DNA from: Mycetohabitans rhizoxinica HKI 454
GTDB lineage: Bacteria; Pseudomonadota; Gammaproteobacteria; Burkholderiales; Burkholderiaceae
NCBI RefSeq assembly: GCF_000198775.1
Contig: NC_014722.1
Coordinates: forward strand, 409,638-473,637
DNA length: 64,000 nt
Direction: 5' to 3'
In this document: in pieces, positions 28,071 to 37,205 of the stretch
Layout of the letters: each line of letters begins with the position of its first letter
Numbering within the stretch: the stretch's first letter is position 1
Translations under genes and position numbers: made by a program
Notes under the pieces: generated by a model
What the model saw: only the letters and a program-made list of their open reading frames with translations
Told to the model about the DNA's origin: nothing
Database searches by the model: none

Positions 28071-28765
28071 GTCGATTGGAACAGTTCAAGGATGCGCCAA
28101 CCACGAGCCAGCGCATAGTCACGCAGCTTCTCGTCCGGATTGGTTGCCACCGGGACGGTGACCTTTTCGAGCAGCGGGATGTCGTTGTGCGAGTCGCTAT
28201 AGAAGTAGCTGTTTGCAAAGCTTGTCCAGTCGCAGCCGAGCGAATCCAGCCACGCCTGCACCCGCACGATTTTGCCCTCGCGGTAGCTCGGCACGCCCAT
28301 CGGGTTGCCCGTGTACGGGCTGTCGGGATGCCCGTCGGCCGTCTCAACCTCGCACGCGATCAACGTCTCGATGCCGAAGGCTTGCGCGATTGGTGCGGTG
28401 ATGAACGCGTTGGTCGCCGTCACAATGCAGCACAGGTCTCCCGCCTCCTGGTGCTCGCGCACCAATGCGCGGGCGGCGGGCAGGATCCGCGGATTGATGA
28501 CCTCGTGCATGAATAGCTCATGCCAGTCGTCCAGTTGCCGCCGCGAGTATTTTGCCAGCGGGGTGAGCATCGCGTGCAGGTACGCATGGATGTCGAGCTT
28601 GCCTGCCTGGTAGTCGGCGTAGAAGCGGTCGTTTTCGCGCGAGAAGCTGTCGGCGTCGACAATGCCGAGCTTGACCATGAAGCGTCCCCACTCGTGGTCG
28701 CTATCGGTGGGGATCAGCGTATGGTCCAGGTCGAACAGGGCGAGATTGCGTGCGGTTTTCGTCAT
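28067..28765 (-). CDS. HAD-family hydrolase (SerB-like subfamily IB phosphatase)
   Basis: A 232-residue HAD phosphatase. Motif I is LALFDLDHTLIPTDSDHEWG (nucleophile Asp about residue 11), motif II is IVTATNAFIT, and motif IV is YFYSDSHNDIPLLEKV. This HAD-IB group includes phosphoserine and histidinol phosphatases; the substrate is not identifiable here. ATG 28765 matches the family N-terminus (MTKTARNLALFDLD); an ATG at 28774 is three codons upstream. The stop overlaps pcnB; hda ends 10 bases upstream, so hda-HAD-pcnB-folK may be one operon. Confidence 0.88.
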   Translation of the reverse strand: MTKTARNLALFDLDHTLIPTDSDHEWGRFMVKLGIVDADSFSRENDRFYADYQAGKLDIHAYLHAMLTPLAKYSRRQLDDWHELFMHEVINPRILPAARALVREHQEAGDLCCIVTATNAFITAPIAQAFGIETLIACEVETADGHPDSPYTGNPMGVPSYREGKIVRVQAWLDSLGCDWTSFANSYFYSDSHNDIPLLEKVTVPVATNPDEKLRDYALARGWRILELFQST

Positions 28766-28775
28766 GGAGCGCATT

Positions 28776-29486
28776 TTACTTGAAGCTGTCCGCCAGCATC
28801 GCACGCAGCAGCGGTAGCGTGACGGCGCGCTTGTGTTCGAGGGCGAAGCGGTCGAGCTCGTCCAATACGCGCATCAGGCTGGGCATGTCGCGGTGGTAGT
28901 GCGTGAGCAGCCATGCCGGCACGTCGTCGGCAAGCGTCAGGCCGCGTTCGCGCGCGGCATGCTTGAGCACGGCCGCCTTGCCCTCGTCGGTCAGCGCACC
29001 GAGATGGAACACTAGGCCCCAGCCCAGGCGCGTGCGCAAATCCTCACGCACGGCCAGATGCAGTGGCGCGGCGTTGCCGGTGGCCACCAGCGCGCTGCCG
29101 GGGCTGGCGCGCACCTCGTTGAACAGGTTGAACAGCGCGATCTGTTGTGCATCGGCGAGTTGGTCGACATCGTCAACTGCATAGATCGCGACACGCGGAT
29201 CGTAGCCGAACGCCGACAGTGGGCTGAGTGGTGCGACAAAGCGCGCACGGCCGCTCGATGCGCCGGCCACCAGCGCCTGCAGCAGGTGGCTGCGCCCGCT
29301 TCCGGCGTCCCCCCATACGTAGAACGTGCGATCCGCGACCGGCCCGGCCGCGAGGGCGGCGTCCAGGCCGGCGAGACGGGCGACCAGTTCGGCATGAGCG
29401 CCGGCGAAGAAGTTCTCAAATGTCTTCGGCGGCGGCGTGCCCAGGTCGAGTGTCAGTTGACGATGGAAAGCAGACGAGGTCAGCAC
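28776..29486 (-). CDS. hda: DnaA-homologous regulator Hda
   Basis: Hda with the beta clamp turns DnaA-ATP into DnaA-ADP to prevent re-initiation. The 236-residue protein (E. coli 233) begins near HRQLTLDLGTPPPKTFENF, which holds the QL.L clamp-binding motif (QLTLDL) and the DnaA-family N-terminus. It has an AAA+ region with GDAGSGRSHLLQAL (P-loop variant), YAVDDVDQL (Walker B) and a C-terminal helical region. The GTG at 29486 is chosen by length and conserved N-terminus; an upstream ATG at 29600 would add 38 non-conserved residues and run into purM. Divergent from purM. Confidence 0.88.
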   Translation of the reverse strand: MLTSSAFHRQLTLDLGTPPPKTFENFFAGAHAELVARLAGLDAALAAGPVADRTFYVWGDAGSGRSHLLQALVAGASSGRARFVAPLSPLSAFGYDPRVAIYAVDDVDQLADAQQIALFNLFNEVRASPGSALVATGNAAPLHLAVREDLRTRLGWGLVFHLGALTDEGKAAVLKHAARERGLTLADDVPAWLLTHYHRDMPSLMRVLDELDRFALEHKRAVTLPLLRAMLADSFK

Positions 29487-29547
29487 GGGTGACAAGGGTC
29501 CAGGAATGCGGTTTTGACGAGATCGTGCGGTCGGCACACTCGCATCG

Positions 29548-29567
29548 GGTAAAATTGCAATTTTACC
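29548..29567. promoter_or_regulatory. 20-bp perfect palindrome between hda and purM
   Basis: GGTAAAATTGCAATTTTACC is a perfect inverted repeat in the divergent intergenic region, 31 bases before the purM ATG. Each arm contains TAAAAT, so it could provide a -10 box in both directions, or be a regulator binding site. It is not a PurR-type ACGCAAAC sequence. No function is established. Confidence 0.6.
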
Positions 29568-29598
29568 GACCTTCCCGCGAGCTTCTCGCGCTCTCGCC

Positions 29599-30660
29599 AT
29601 GAATCAACCGAAATCCACTCCCGGCACGCAGGCGCCGGGCCTGTCCTACCGTGACGCGGGTGTCGATATCGACGCAGGAGACGCGCTCATTGACCGCATC
29701 AAGCCGCTCGCGAAAAAGACGATGCGCGACGGCGTGCTGGCGGGTATCGGTGGATTCGGCGCGCTGTTCGAGGTACCGAAGAAATACCGCGAGCCGGTGC
29801 TGGTCTCCGGCACCGACGGCGTGGGCACGAAGCTCAAACTCGCGTTCCATTTGAACCGGCATGATACGGTCGGGCAGGATCTGGTGGCCATGAGCGTCAA
29901 CGACATTCTTGTGCAAGGTGCCGAGCCGCTGTTCTTCCTCGACTATTTCGCCTGCGGTAAGCTCGACGTCGAGACGGCGGCGAGTGTGGTTAAGGGTATT
30001 GCCGCCGGGTGCGAGTTGGCGGGCTGCGCGCTGATTGGCGGCGAGACGGCCGAGATGCCGGGGATGTATCCGGACGGCGAATACGACCTGGCCGGATTCG
30101 CGGTCGGGGCAGTCGAAAAAAGCCAGATCATCGACGGCAGCACGATCGGCGCTGGCGATGTGGTGCTGGGCCTGGCCTCGAGCGGCATCCACTCGAACGG
30201 TTACTCGCTGGTGCGCAAGATCATCGAGCGCGCGGCGCCGGATCTGCAAGCCGATTTCGACGGCCGTTCGCTGGCCGATGCATTGATGGCGCCCACGCGC
30301 ATCTACGTCAAGCCCATGCTCGAGTTGATGCGGCAACTCCCGGTCAAGGGTATCGCCCATATCACAGGGGGCGGGCTTGTCGAGAACGTGCCGCGCGTGT
30401 TGCCTGAGCGGCTGTGCGCGGAACTGGACCACCGCGCATGGCCGTTGCCGCCCCTGTTCGCGTGGCTGCAGCAGCACGGTGGCGTGGCCGACGCGGAGAT
30501 GCACCGCGTCTTCAACTGCGGGATCGGGATGGTGGTCATCGTCGCAGCCGAGCACGCGCAGATGGCGGCCGGCGTACTGTCGGCCGCCGGCGAGCAAGTG
30601 TGGACGCTCGGCACGGTGCGCGAGCGCAACGCTGGCGACGCACAAACGATCGTGGTGTGA
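29599..30660 (+). CDS. purM: Phosphoribosylformylglycinamidine cyclo-ligase (AIR synthetase)
   Basis: Closes the imidazole ring in purine synthesis using ATP. 353 residues, family length about 345. Visible features: [18 protein letters not shown] (about 15-32), [76 protein letters not shown] and [17 protein letters not shown]. The ATG at 29599 follows the palindrome region by 31 bases. It converges with miaA, with 130 bases of gene-free sequence between. Confidence 0.97.
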   Translation: MNQPKSTPGTQAPGLSYRDAGVDIDAGDALIDRIKPLAKKTMRDGVLAGIGGFGALFEVPKKYREPVLVSGTDGVGTKLKLAFHLNRHDTVGQDLVAMSVNDILVQGAEPLFFLDYFACGKLDVETAASVVKGIAAGCELAGCALIGGETAEMPGMYPDGEYDLAGFAVGAVEKSQIIDGSTIGAGDVVLGLASSGIHSNGYSLVRKIIERAAPDLQADFDGRSLADALMAPTRIYVKPMLELMRQLPVKGIAHITGGGLVENVPRVLPERLCAELDHRAWPLPPLFAWLQQHGGVADAEMHRVFNCGIGMVVIVAAEHAQMAAGVLSAAGEQVWTLGTVRERNAGDAQTIVV

Positions 30661-30790
30661 CGTCACGCATGTAGACGTGAGCCGCGCGCGGAGGACGTAA
30701 TGCCGCGCATGGGGAGGTGACGCCGCGTATTGCAGCGTCGTGTCTGGGGGGCCGTCGTGGCGCCGCCGCACCGATCGATCGTGGCATCGG

Positions 30791-31822
30791 CTACGTCGGT
30801 GCCCATAGTCGCCGCACTGCGTCGGCGGCACGCAGGCCGGCGTCAGTGCCAACACAGTCGATGACGATCCGCTCGGGCATTGAGCGCAACCATGTCAACT
30901 GCCGCTTGCAAAGCTGGCGTGTCGCGAAGATGCCCTTGTCGCGCATCGTCGCGTAATCGTATTCGCCGTCCAGGTACGCCCATACCTGTCGGTATCCGAC
31001 GCAGCGCATCGACGGCAATCCGGGGTGCAGGTCGCCGCGCGCACGCAATTGCTGCACTTCATCGATCAAGCCGGCGTCCAGCATCGCGTCAAAGCGCTGT
31101 GCGATGCGCGCGTGCAGTACTGACCGGTCGGAGGGCTCCAGTGAAACGGCAGCAAAGCGGGGCGACGGCGGCAGGTCGGCACGCATCGCACACACATCGA
31201 CGTCTTTCGCGCATGCATCGACGTCGCCTGCGGCCTGGTGCCCGACGCTCGCACCGGCGGCCGGATTGAGCGTCGGGCGCAGCAGCGTGGACATCGGCTG
31301 CCCGGTCAGCCGCCAGACCTCCAGCGCACGTTGGATCCGCTGCGAATCGTTGGGCGCAATCCGCGCTGCCGATACCGGGTCGATTTGTGCCAATTTCGCG
31401 TGTAGTGCCGGCCAGCCCTCGCGCGCTGCATCCTGCTCGAGTGCGGCGCGGATCGACGCGTCGGCGCTTGGCAACGCATTCAAGCCATCGACCAGCGCTT
31501 TGTAGTACAACATGGTTCCGCCCACCAACAATGGCAGCTTGCCGCGTGCAATGATTTGAGCGCACAGGCGCAGCGCGTCGGTGCGGAACTGAGCAGCCGA
31601 GTAGGCGTCGAGCGGGTCAAGGATGTCGATCAGATGATGGGGCACCGCGGCGCGTTCGGTTGCGCTGGGTTTGGCGGTCCCAATGTCCATTTGCCGGTAG
31701 ACGAGGGCCGAATCGACGCTGACGATCTCGACTGGGGCACGGCGCGCAAGCTCGAGCGCAGCAGCGGTTTTACCGGATGCGGTTGGCCCGAGCAGGCATG
31801 CGATGACGGGGGCGGGTGGCAC
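30791..31822 (-). CDS. miaA: tRNA dimethylallyltransferase
   Basis: Adds the dimethylallyl group to A37 of tRNAs reading UNN codons. 343 residues: P-loop GPTASGKT (12-19), the [19 protein letters not shown] segment, [22 protein letters not shown], and [17 protein letters not shown] run of about 30 residues ([23 protein letters not shown]...) between the conserved blocks looks like an insertion. The GTG at 31822 is the only plausible start between the mutL stop (7 bases away) and the P-loop. mutL-miaA order is common in proteobacteria; hfq is absent here. Confidence 0.93.
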   Translation of the reverse strand: MPPAPVIACLLGPTASGKTAAALELARRAPVEIVSVDSALVYRQMDIGTAKPSATERAAVPHHLIDILDPLDAYSAAQFRTDALRLCAQIIARGKLPLLVGGTMLYYKALVDGLNALPSADASIRAALEQDAAREGWPALHAKLAQIDPVSAARIAPNDSQRIQRALEVWRLTGQPMSTLLRPTLNPAAGASVGHQAAGDVDACAKDVDVCAMRADLPPSPRFAAVSLEPSDRSVLHARIAQRFDAMLDAGLIDEVQQLRARGDLHPGLPSMRCVGYRQVWAYLDGEYDYATMRDKGIFATRQLCKRQLTWLRSMPERIVIDCVGTDAGLRAADAVRRLWAPT

Positions 31823-31829
31823 GGCGCGA

Positions 31830-34292
31830 CTATTGGCCCCGCATGAACAACCGGTCCAGCTCGTTGAGCGTAAGCTGGAACCAGGTCGGACGACCATGAT
31901 TGCATTGATCGGCGCGCTCGGTGGCTTCCATTTGCCGCAACAGCGCGTTCATCTCGTCGATGCTCAGGCGCCGGTTCGCGCGCACCGCATGGTGGCACGC
32001 CAGCGTGCCGAGCAACTCGTGCTGGTGCTCGGTCAGCACCCGTGAACCGCCGTACGCGTGCAGGTCCGCGAGCACCGCGCGCGCCAGCGAGACCAGGTCG
32101 GCATCCTTGAGCAGCGCGGGCACCGCACGGATGGCCAGCGTGGTCGGAGACAGCGAAGCAATGTCAAAGCCCAATGCATCGAGCGTCTCGCGTTCCTCGC
32201 CGGCCACGCCGATTTCGACCGCATCGGCTTGCATCGTCACCGGGATCAGCAGCGGTTGCACGGCGATGTGCCGCTGAGCGAGCGCGTGCTTGAATTGCTC
32301 GTACAGAATGCGCTCATGGGCCGCGTGCATGTCGACTAGCACCAGTCCGCGCGTGTTCTGCGCCAGCACGTAAATGCCGTGCAACTGGCCGAGCGCGAAT
32401 CCCAGCGGATGCTCGTCAAGCGGCTGTGCCGACGCTGCCGCCGGCCCGTTAGCGGCGGACGCGGGCTGGACTGCGTGGGTGGCAGACGTGGGCTGGGCTT
32501 CGTTGGTGGCGGAGGCGGGATGGGCCTCACTGGTGGCGGACGGGCCGGATTGCGTGCTTTCGGCGTCCATCGGTGACGATGCCTGGTCCGCTGCTGGGCC
32601 GGATGCCGGCGAAGGTGCGGCAGAGGCGTCATCGTGCGTGGGCAACGCAGGGACGGCGGCCGTATCGCGCCGGCCGAACAACGCATCGTAGACGGCCAGC
32701 GGTTGGGCGACCGGTAGCACGCCCTGGCGCATCCGCGTATGCGATATCCAACTCGAAGACCCCGGTGTCGCGGCAGGCCCGCCACGGCGCAGTCCGGCAG
32801 ATTGCCCGCCGCTCTGTGGCGGCGCCGCGCCGGACAACGCTGACGCAGCACTGGATCTGGCCAGCGAGCCCGCGTCCACACCGCCGCCCGCTTCGGCCCC
32901 CGGGCTCGCCGTATCCGGCACGGTGGGCGTCAGGTACGCCGCGTGGCCTGCCGCGGTCGTGTCGGGCGAGGCGCCGGCGTGCCGGGCCAGCGCGCGCTGG
33001 ACCGCATGGAAAACGAACTGATGGATCGAGCGCGAGTCACGAAAGCGTACCTCGATCTTGGACGGGTGGACGTTGACGTCGACGCCTTCGGGCGGCAGGT
33101 CGAGGAACAGCACGTAGGCCGGATAGCGGTCGCCATGCAGCACATCCTCATAGGCGGCGCGCACCGCATGGGTGAGCAGCTTGTCCCGTACAAAACGGCC
33201 ATTGACGAAGAAATACTGCTGATCGGCACGGCCGCGGCTAGCGGTTGGCAGCCCAGCGAAGCCGTAGATCGCAATTGGGCCAGCGGCCTCCTCAAGCGGC
33301 AGATGCGACGTCGCGAACGCCTCGCCTAGGATCTTCGCGGTGCGCGCGGCGGCACTGGCCGCGTTCCAGTGCTCGACAGCGCGGCCGTTGTGCAGCACCG
33401 AGAAGGCGACATCTGGGCGCGACAGCGCGGCGCGCCGAATTACTTCCAGGCAGTGCCCGAACTCAGTCTGCTCGCTCTTGAGAAATTTGCGGCGCGCGGG
33501 GGTGCTGAAATACAGGTCGCGCACCTCGATCGTCGTGCCCACGCCGCCGGCGGCCGGCGACAGCGCGCCGGTCTGCGCATCGATGCGGGTGGCGTGCGGC
33601 GCGTCGGCGGTGCGGCTCGTGATGCTAGTCTGCGCGACCGCTGCGATCGACGCGAGTGCTTCGCCACGGAAGCCCAATGTGCAGACGCTCTCAAGCTCCG
33701 CCAGTGAGCGGATCTTGCTGGTGGCGTGGCGCATCAGCGCCAGCGGCAATTCGTCGGCCTCGATGCCGCAGCCGTCGTCCGCGATCATGATGCGCTTGAC
33801 GCCGCCTGCGTCCAGCGTAATGCGCAACGCCGTCGCGCCTGCGTCCAGCGCATTCTCGACCAACTCCTTGACGACCGATGCTGGTCGCTCAACGACCTCG
33901 CCCGCCGCGATCTGGCTGATCAACTGATCCGGCAACGGCTGAATGGCGCGCGTCGGCATGTCGCGCCGCTGCACGGCAGGCCCGTCGGTGGAGGCTGGAT
34001 CTGCGACGGGGGCCGGATCGGCGGCGGAGGCCGAATCTGCGACGGGGGCCGAATCGACGGCGGAGGCCGAATCTGCGACGGGGGTCGGATCGGCGGCGGA
34101 GGCTGGATCGGCGGCGGGGGCCGGATCTGCGACGGAGGCCGGATCTACGGCGGAGGCCGGATCTACGGCGGAGGCCGGATCGACGACAGGGGCCGGATCG
34201 ACGACAGAGGGCGACGGCGTCGCCGGTGGCGATTCGCCGTCAACGGGTGGACGCGCCGCGTCGGACATGCTCGGCTCAATGGACTGTGACAT
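31830..34292 (-). CDS. mutL: DNA mismatch repair protein MutL with repetitive N-terminal tail
   Basis: Couples mismatch recognition by MutS to strand incision. The GHKL ATPase domain is clear: [56 protein letters not shown]. The C-terminal domain has [12 protein letters not shown] (about residue 650), matching the D-x-HA-x2-E-x4-E metal site of endonuclease-type MutL. Starting at ATG 34292 the protein is 820 residues, with about 110 residues ahead of the conserved start made mostly of [10 protein letters not shown] hexad repeats encoded by a 216-bp tandem array. Initiation at ATG 33959 would remove that tail; the sequence does not decide between them. Confidence 0.92.
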   Translation of the reverse strand: MSQSIEPSMSDAARPPVDGESPPATPSPSVVDPAPVVDPASAVDPASAVDPASVADPAPAADPASAADPTPVADSASAVDSAPVADSASAADPAPVADPASTDGPAVQRRDMPTRAIQPLPDQLISQIAAGEVVERPASVVKELVENALDAGATALRITLDAGGVKRIMIADDGCGIEADELPLALMRHATSKIRSLAELESVCTLGFRGEALASIAAVAQTSITSRTADAPHATRIDAQTGALSPAAGGVGTTIEVRDLYFSTPARRKFLKSEQTEFGHCLEVIRRAALSRPDVAFSVLHNGRAVEHWNAASAAARTAKILGEAFATSHLPLEEAAGPIAIYGFAGLPTASRGRADQQYFFVNGRFVRDKLLTHAVRAAYEDVLHGDRYPAYVLFLDLPPEGVDVNVHPSKIEVRFRDSRSIHQFVFHAVQRALARHAGASPDTTAAGHAAYLTPTVPDTASPGAEAGGGVDAGSLARSSAASALSGAAPPQSGGQSAGLRRGGPAATPGSSSWISHTRMRQGVLPVAQPLAVYDALFGRRDTAAVPALPTHDDASAAPSPASGPAADQASSPMDAESTQSGPSATSEAHPASATNEAQPTSATHAVQPASAANGPAAASAQPLDEHPLGFALGQLHGIYVLAQNTRGLVLVDMHAAHERILYEQFKHALAQRHIAVQPLLIPVTMQADAVEIGVAGEERETLDALGFDIASLSPTTLAIRAVPALLKDADLVSLARAVLADLHAYGGSRVLTEHQHELLGTLACHHAVRANRRLSIDEMNALLRQMEATERADQCNHGRPTWFQLTLNELDRLFMRGQ
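33990..34205. repeat. 18-bp tandem repeat, 12 units, inside mutL
   Basis: Twelve contiguous 18-base units of the form GGRGGCYGRATCNNCGRC. Read in the mutL frame each unit codes six residues of [V/A]-D-[P/S]-A-[S/P]-[V/A]. Copy-number change would lengthen or shorten the N-terminal tail without shifting frame. The array lies upstream of the conserved MutL ATPase domain. Confidence 0.9.
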
Positions 34293-34425
34293 CCATCTAT
34301 TATAGCGAGGCGCCGCTGCCCGGTCGTGACGGGGTTGGGTGCGCTGGCGACCGGATGGTTTCATCGAAGCAGACGGAGTATTCCGGTATCATCCACGCCA
34401 ATTTCCGTGGTTTCAAGGATGTCTT

Positions 34426-35085
34426 TTGGATACCTTCCTGCAATTTCTCAGCCTAGTTCTGCATATCGACAAGTTTCTGGGCGACTTCATCCAGCAGTAC
34501 GGCGCTTGGGTGTACGTTGTGCTGTTCCTGATCGTGTTCTGCGAAACCGGCTTGGTCGTGTTGCCGTTTCTGCCGGGCGATTCGCTACTGTTCATTGGTG
34601 GTGCGTTCAGCGCGTCCGGCTCACTGGACCTGCTATTGCTGAACGTGCTGTTACTGGTGGCGGCAATCGGCGGAAACACGGTGAATTATCTGATCGGCGG
34701 CTATATCGGACCGAAAGTCTTCGATGCGCATTGGAAGTTTGGCGAACGCTTCCTGGATCGGGCTGCGCTGATGAAGACGCATCAATTCTACGAGCGCCAC
34801 GGCGGCAAGACGATCGTGCTCGCGCGCTTCGTACCGGTGGTGCGCACGTTTGCACCGTTTGTAGCCGGCGTATCCGGCATGAGCATGATGCGCTTTCAGC
34901 TCTACAACGTGCTAGGCGCGTTGCTGTGGGTCGTACTGCTGACCGTGTGCGGTTATTTGTTCGGCAATATTCCGTTCATCCGCGACCACCTGAATACGAT
35001 CGTACTGGTCGGCGTAGCCACGGCCGTTGTACCGGTGGCACTGGGCGCGGGCTGGAAGATGTTGCGCCGGCGCCGAGCCGGCTAG
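34426..35085 (+). CDS. DedA-family membrane protein
   Basis: A 219-residue multi-pass inner-membrane protein of the DedA/SNARE-associated family, members of which act in lipid carrier recycling and membrane potential maintenance. The family motifs are visible: FCETGLVVLPFLPGDSLLF (about 43-61), GNTVNYLIGGYIGPKVF, and GGKTIVLARFVPVVRTFAPFVAGVSGMS, with strong hydrophobic segments. The start is a TTG at 34426, decided by AAGGA six bases upstream and by the family N-terminus (LDTFLQFLSLVLHIDKFLG). Divergent from mutL and convergent with amiC. Confidence 0.92.
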   Translation: MDTFLQFLSLVLHIDKFLGDFIQQYGAWVYVVLFLIVFCETGLVVLPFLPGDSLLFIGGAFSASGSLDLLLLNVLLLVAAIGGNTVNYLIGGYIGPKVFDAHWKFGERFLDRAALMKTHQFYERHGGKTIVLARFVPVVRTFAPFVAGVSGMSMMRFQLYNVLGALLWVVLLTVCGYLFGNIPFIRDHLNTIVLVGVATAVVPVALGAGWKMLRRRRAG

Positions 35086-35104
35086 CCGTAGGCGCGCTGA
35101 CGCA

Positions 35105-36670
35105 TTACGCCATCCGGTTCTTCGAGAGCGGCGGATTCGCGGCGAAGTAGCGCTTGATGCCCTTTAGGATCGCATTGGCCATCTGGTCGCGGTACGCTTC
35201 GGAGTTCAGCCGCTGCTCCTCGTCCGGATTGCTGAGGAACGCGGTTTCTACGAGGATTGATGGAATGTCTGGCGCTTTAAGCACCGCGAAGCCGGCTTGC
35301 TCGACGCTGCCTTTGTGCAGCTTGTTGATGCCACTGATCTCCTTGAGCACGTAATTGCCGTATTTCAGCGAGTCGCGGATTTGCGCGGTCGTTGACATAT
35401 CGAACAGCGCCCGCGTCAACGTCACGTCCCGGGTCTTGAAATCCACGCCGCCGATCTGATCGGCGGCGTTCTCCTTTTGCGCGATCCAGCGCGCCGCGGC
35501 GCTGGTGGCGCCGCGCTCGGACAGCGCGAACACCGACGAGCCACGCGCCTGCGGCGAAGTGAACGCGTCCGCATGAATCGACACGAACAGGTCAGCGCCG
35601 ACACGTCGCGCCTTTTGTACGCGTACCGCAAGCGGCACAAAAAAGTCTGCGTCGCGCGTCATCATCGCCCGCATGTTCGGCTGCGCGTCGATTTTCGCGC
35701 GCAGCCGCTTACCGATGTCCAGCACAACATGCTTCTCGTAGGTTCCGGCGCCGCCAATCGCGCCCGGATCCTCGCCGCCGTGCCCGGGGTCGATCGCTAC
35801 GGTTAGCAGGCGGACCGTGCCGGACTTGCCCGGCGGCACTTTGAAGCCGTAGCCGTCGTTGTCGCGGCGCGTCGCCAGCGCGCGCCCATCGGTGTTGCCG
35901 TTGGGCCGCGGCGGTGCCGACGGCGGTTGGCTGGGCTTGGCCGATGGGGTGTCCCGTGGCGGCACCGCATCGCTTTGCGCAAAGCGCTGGAAGAACGCAT
36001 CGCTGTTGTCGCTCGCATGGCCGCGTCCGCTGGCCGGCGGTGCGATGCCGGCCAGCGTGTCGCGCCCTGGGGCGCCGTCGGACGGCGACGGCATCGCGAG
36101 CGCCGGACCCGACAGCGTCGCGCCCGGAACCGAGCGTTGCTCGAGCGCTTCCTCCTTGCGTTGCGTCTGCGCGAGCAGCTCCATCAGCGGATCGGGCGGC
36201 ACGGCCGGATACAGGTCGAACACGAGCCGGTACTTGTACGAGCCGACCGGGGTGAGCGCGAACACCTGCGGCTTGACCGACCCCTTCAGGTCGAACACCA
36301 TCCGGACCACGTGCGGCTGGAACTGGCCCACGCGTACCGATTGGATTTGCGGGTCATTGGGCGTGATCTTCGCAACCAGATCCTTTAGCGTCTGGTCCAG
36401 CTCCAGTCCATCGAGATCGACGACGAGCCGGTCCGGTTCCTGTAGTAGTTTTTGCGAGTTCTGCAGCGGTTGGTCCGACTCGATCGTCACACGCGTATAG
36501 TCACGCGCCGGCCACACGCGCACGCCAAGCACTGCGGCCGCGTGCGCGGTGCGCGGCGCGGCCAGGCCCAGTAACAGTGTCGAGGCGCCCGCGCGCAGGA
36601 TCTGCCGGCGTCGCCAGCAATGCGATGCGGTGGCGGCGGATTCAATCGAGCGGAACGGTTTGATCAGCAT
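35105..36670 (-). CDS. amiC: N-acetylmuramoyl-L-alanine amidase (AmiC-type), Tat-exported
   Basis: Cleaves peptide stems from septal peptidoglycan during cell division. 521 residues from ATG 36670. The N-terminus carries a twin-arginine signal (RRRQILRAG, hydrophobic stretch, cleavage near THAAA-type AHA|AAV), as known for AmiA/AmiC. An AMIN domain follows (about 45-150), then a Pro/Ala-rich linker, then the Zn amidase domain with VAIDPGHGGEDPGAIG, the EKHVVLDI segment, FVSIHADAF and ILVETAFLSNP. The start lies inside the last codons of tsaE (overlap of 7 bases), so the two are coupled; a GTG at 36682 is an alternative. Confidence 0.93.
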   Translation of the reverse strand: MLIKPFRSIESAATASHCWRRRQILRAGASTLLLGLAAPRTAHAAAVLGVRVWPARDYTRVTIESDQPLQNSQKLLQEPDRLVVDLDGLELDQTLKDLVAKITPNDPQIQSVRVGQFQPHVVRMVFDLKGSVKPQVFALTPVGSYKYRLVFDLYPAVPPDPLMELLAQTQRKEEALEQRSVPGATLSGPALAMPSPSDGAPGRDTLAGIAPPASGRGHASDNSDAFFQRFAQSDAVPPRDTPSAKPSQPPSAPPRPNGNTDGRALATRRDNDGYGFKVPPGKSGTVRLLTVAIDPGHGGEDPGAIGGAGTYEKHVVLDIGKRLRAKIDAQPNMRAMMTRDADFFVPLAVRVQKARRVGADLFVSIHADAFTSPQARGSSVFALSERGATSAAARWIAQKENAADQIGGVDFKTRDVTLTRALFDMSTTAQIRDSLKYGNYVLKEISGINKLHKGSVEQAGFAVLKAPDIPSILVETAFLSNPDEEQRLNSEAYRDQMANAILKGIKRYFAANPPLSKNRMA

Positions 36671-37188
36671 CGGGCAACGCACTCTTTTCCGATTTCGCTA
36701 TAGGCACGCGCAGTCAGCTTGCGGCCTTCGCCTTGGACTTCAAGCTCGATCTGCAAGTCGGGTACGCCAAGCACGCCGCCGGCGCGCTGCGGCCATTCGA
36801 TCAGGCACAGCGCCCCGGTGTCGAAGTACTCGCGAAAACCGGCATCTTCCCATTCCGCCGGATCCGCAAAGCGGTATAAGTCGAAGTGATAGATCGACAG
36901 CGGCGCGCCGTCGACATTTTCGATCGTATAGGGCTCGACAAGCGTGTAGGTTGGGCTGCGCACGCGTTGCGCGTGGCCGAGTGCGCGCAACATCGCGCGC
37001 ACCAGCGTCGTCTTGCCGGCGCCAAGCTCGCCGACCAGGTGCACCTGCATGCCATGCGCGGGCGCGGCCCGCATCGCCGCCGTGATCGCCGCGGCCAACG
37101 TTGCGCCGAACGTGTTAGCCGCGTGCTCGTTCGGCAGCGCGAACACGCGTTCTGTCAATGGACGAGGCGAGGCTTGTGCATCTGGCAT
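36664..37188 (-). CDS. tsaE: tRNA threonylcarbamoyladenosine biosynthesis protein TsaE
   Basis: ATPase partner of TsaB/TsaD in forming t6A37 on tRNAs. 174 residues: Walker A VGELGAGKTTLVRAMLRALG (about 52-71), SPTYTLVEPY (switch region), and the conserved IYHFDLYRFADPAEWEDAGFREYF with LCLIEWPQ. ATG 37188 is the first in-frame ATG. The gene overlaps amiC by seven bases, an arrangement common in proteobacteria. It is divergent from queG with only 17 bases between the start codons. Confidence 0.94.
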   Translation of the reverse strand: MPDAQASPRPLTERVFALPNEHAANTFGATLAAAITAAMRAAPAHGMQVHLVGELGAGKTTLVRAMLRALGHAQRVRSPTYTLVEPYTIENVDGAPLSIYHFDLYRFADPAEWEDAGFREYFDTGALCLIEWPQRAGGVLGVPDLQIELEVQGEGRKLTARAYSEIGKECVARC

Positions 37189-37205
37189 TGCGTACAATAG
37201 AAAGG

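Noticed and set aside
29563..30855. A 430-codon minus-strand frame opposite purM
   Set aside because: Shadow of purM; composition is Arg/His/Ala-rich noise without motifs.
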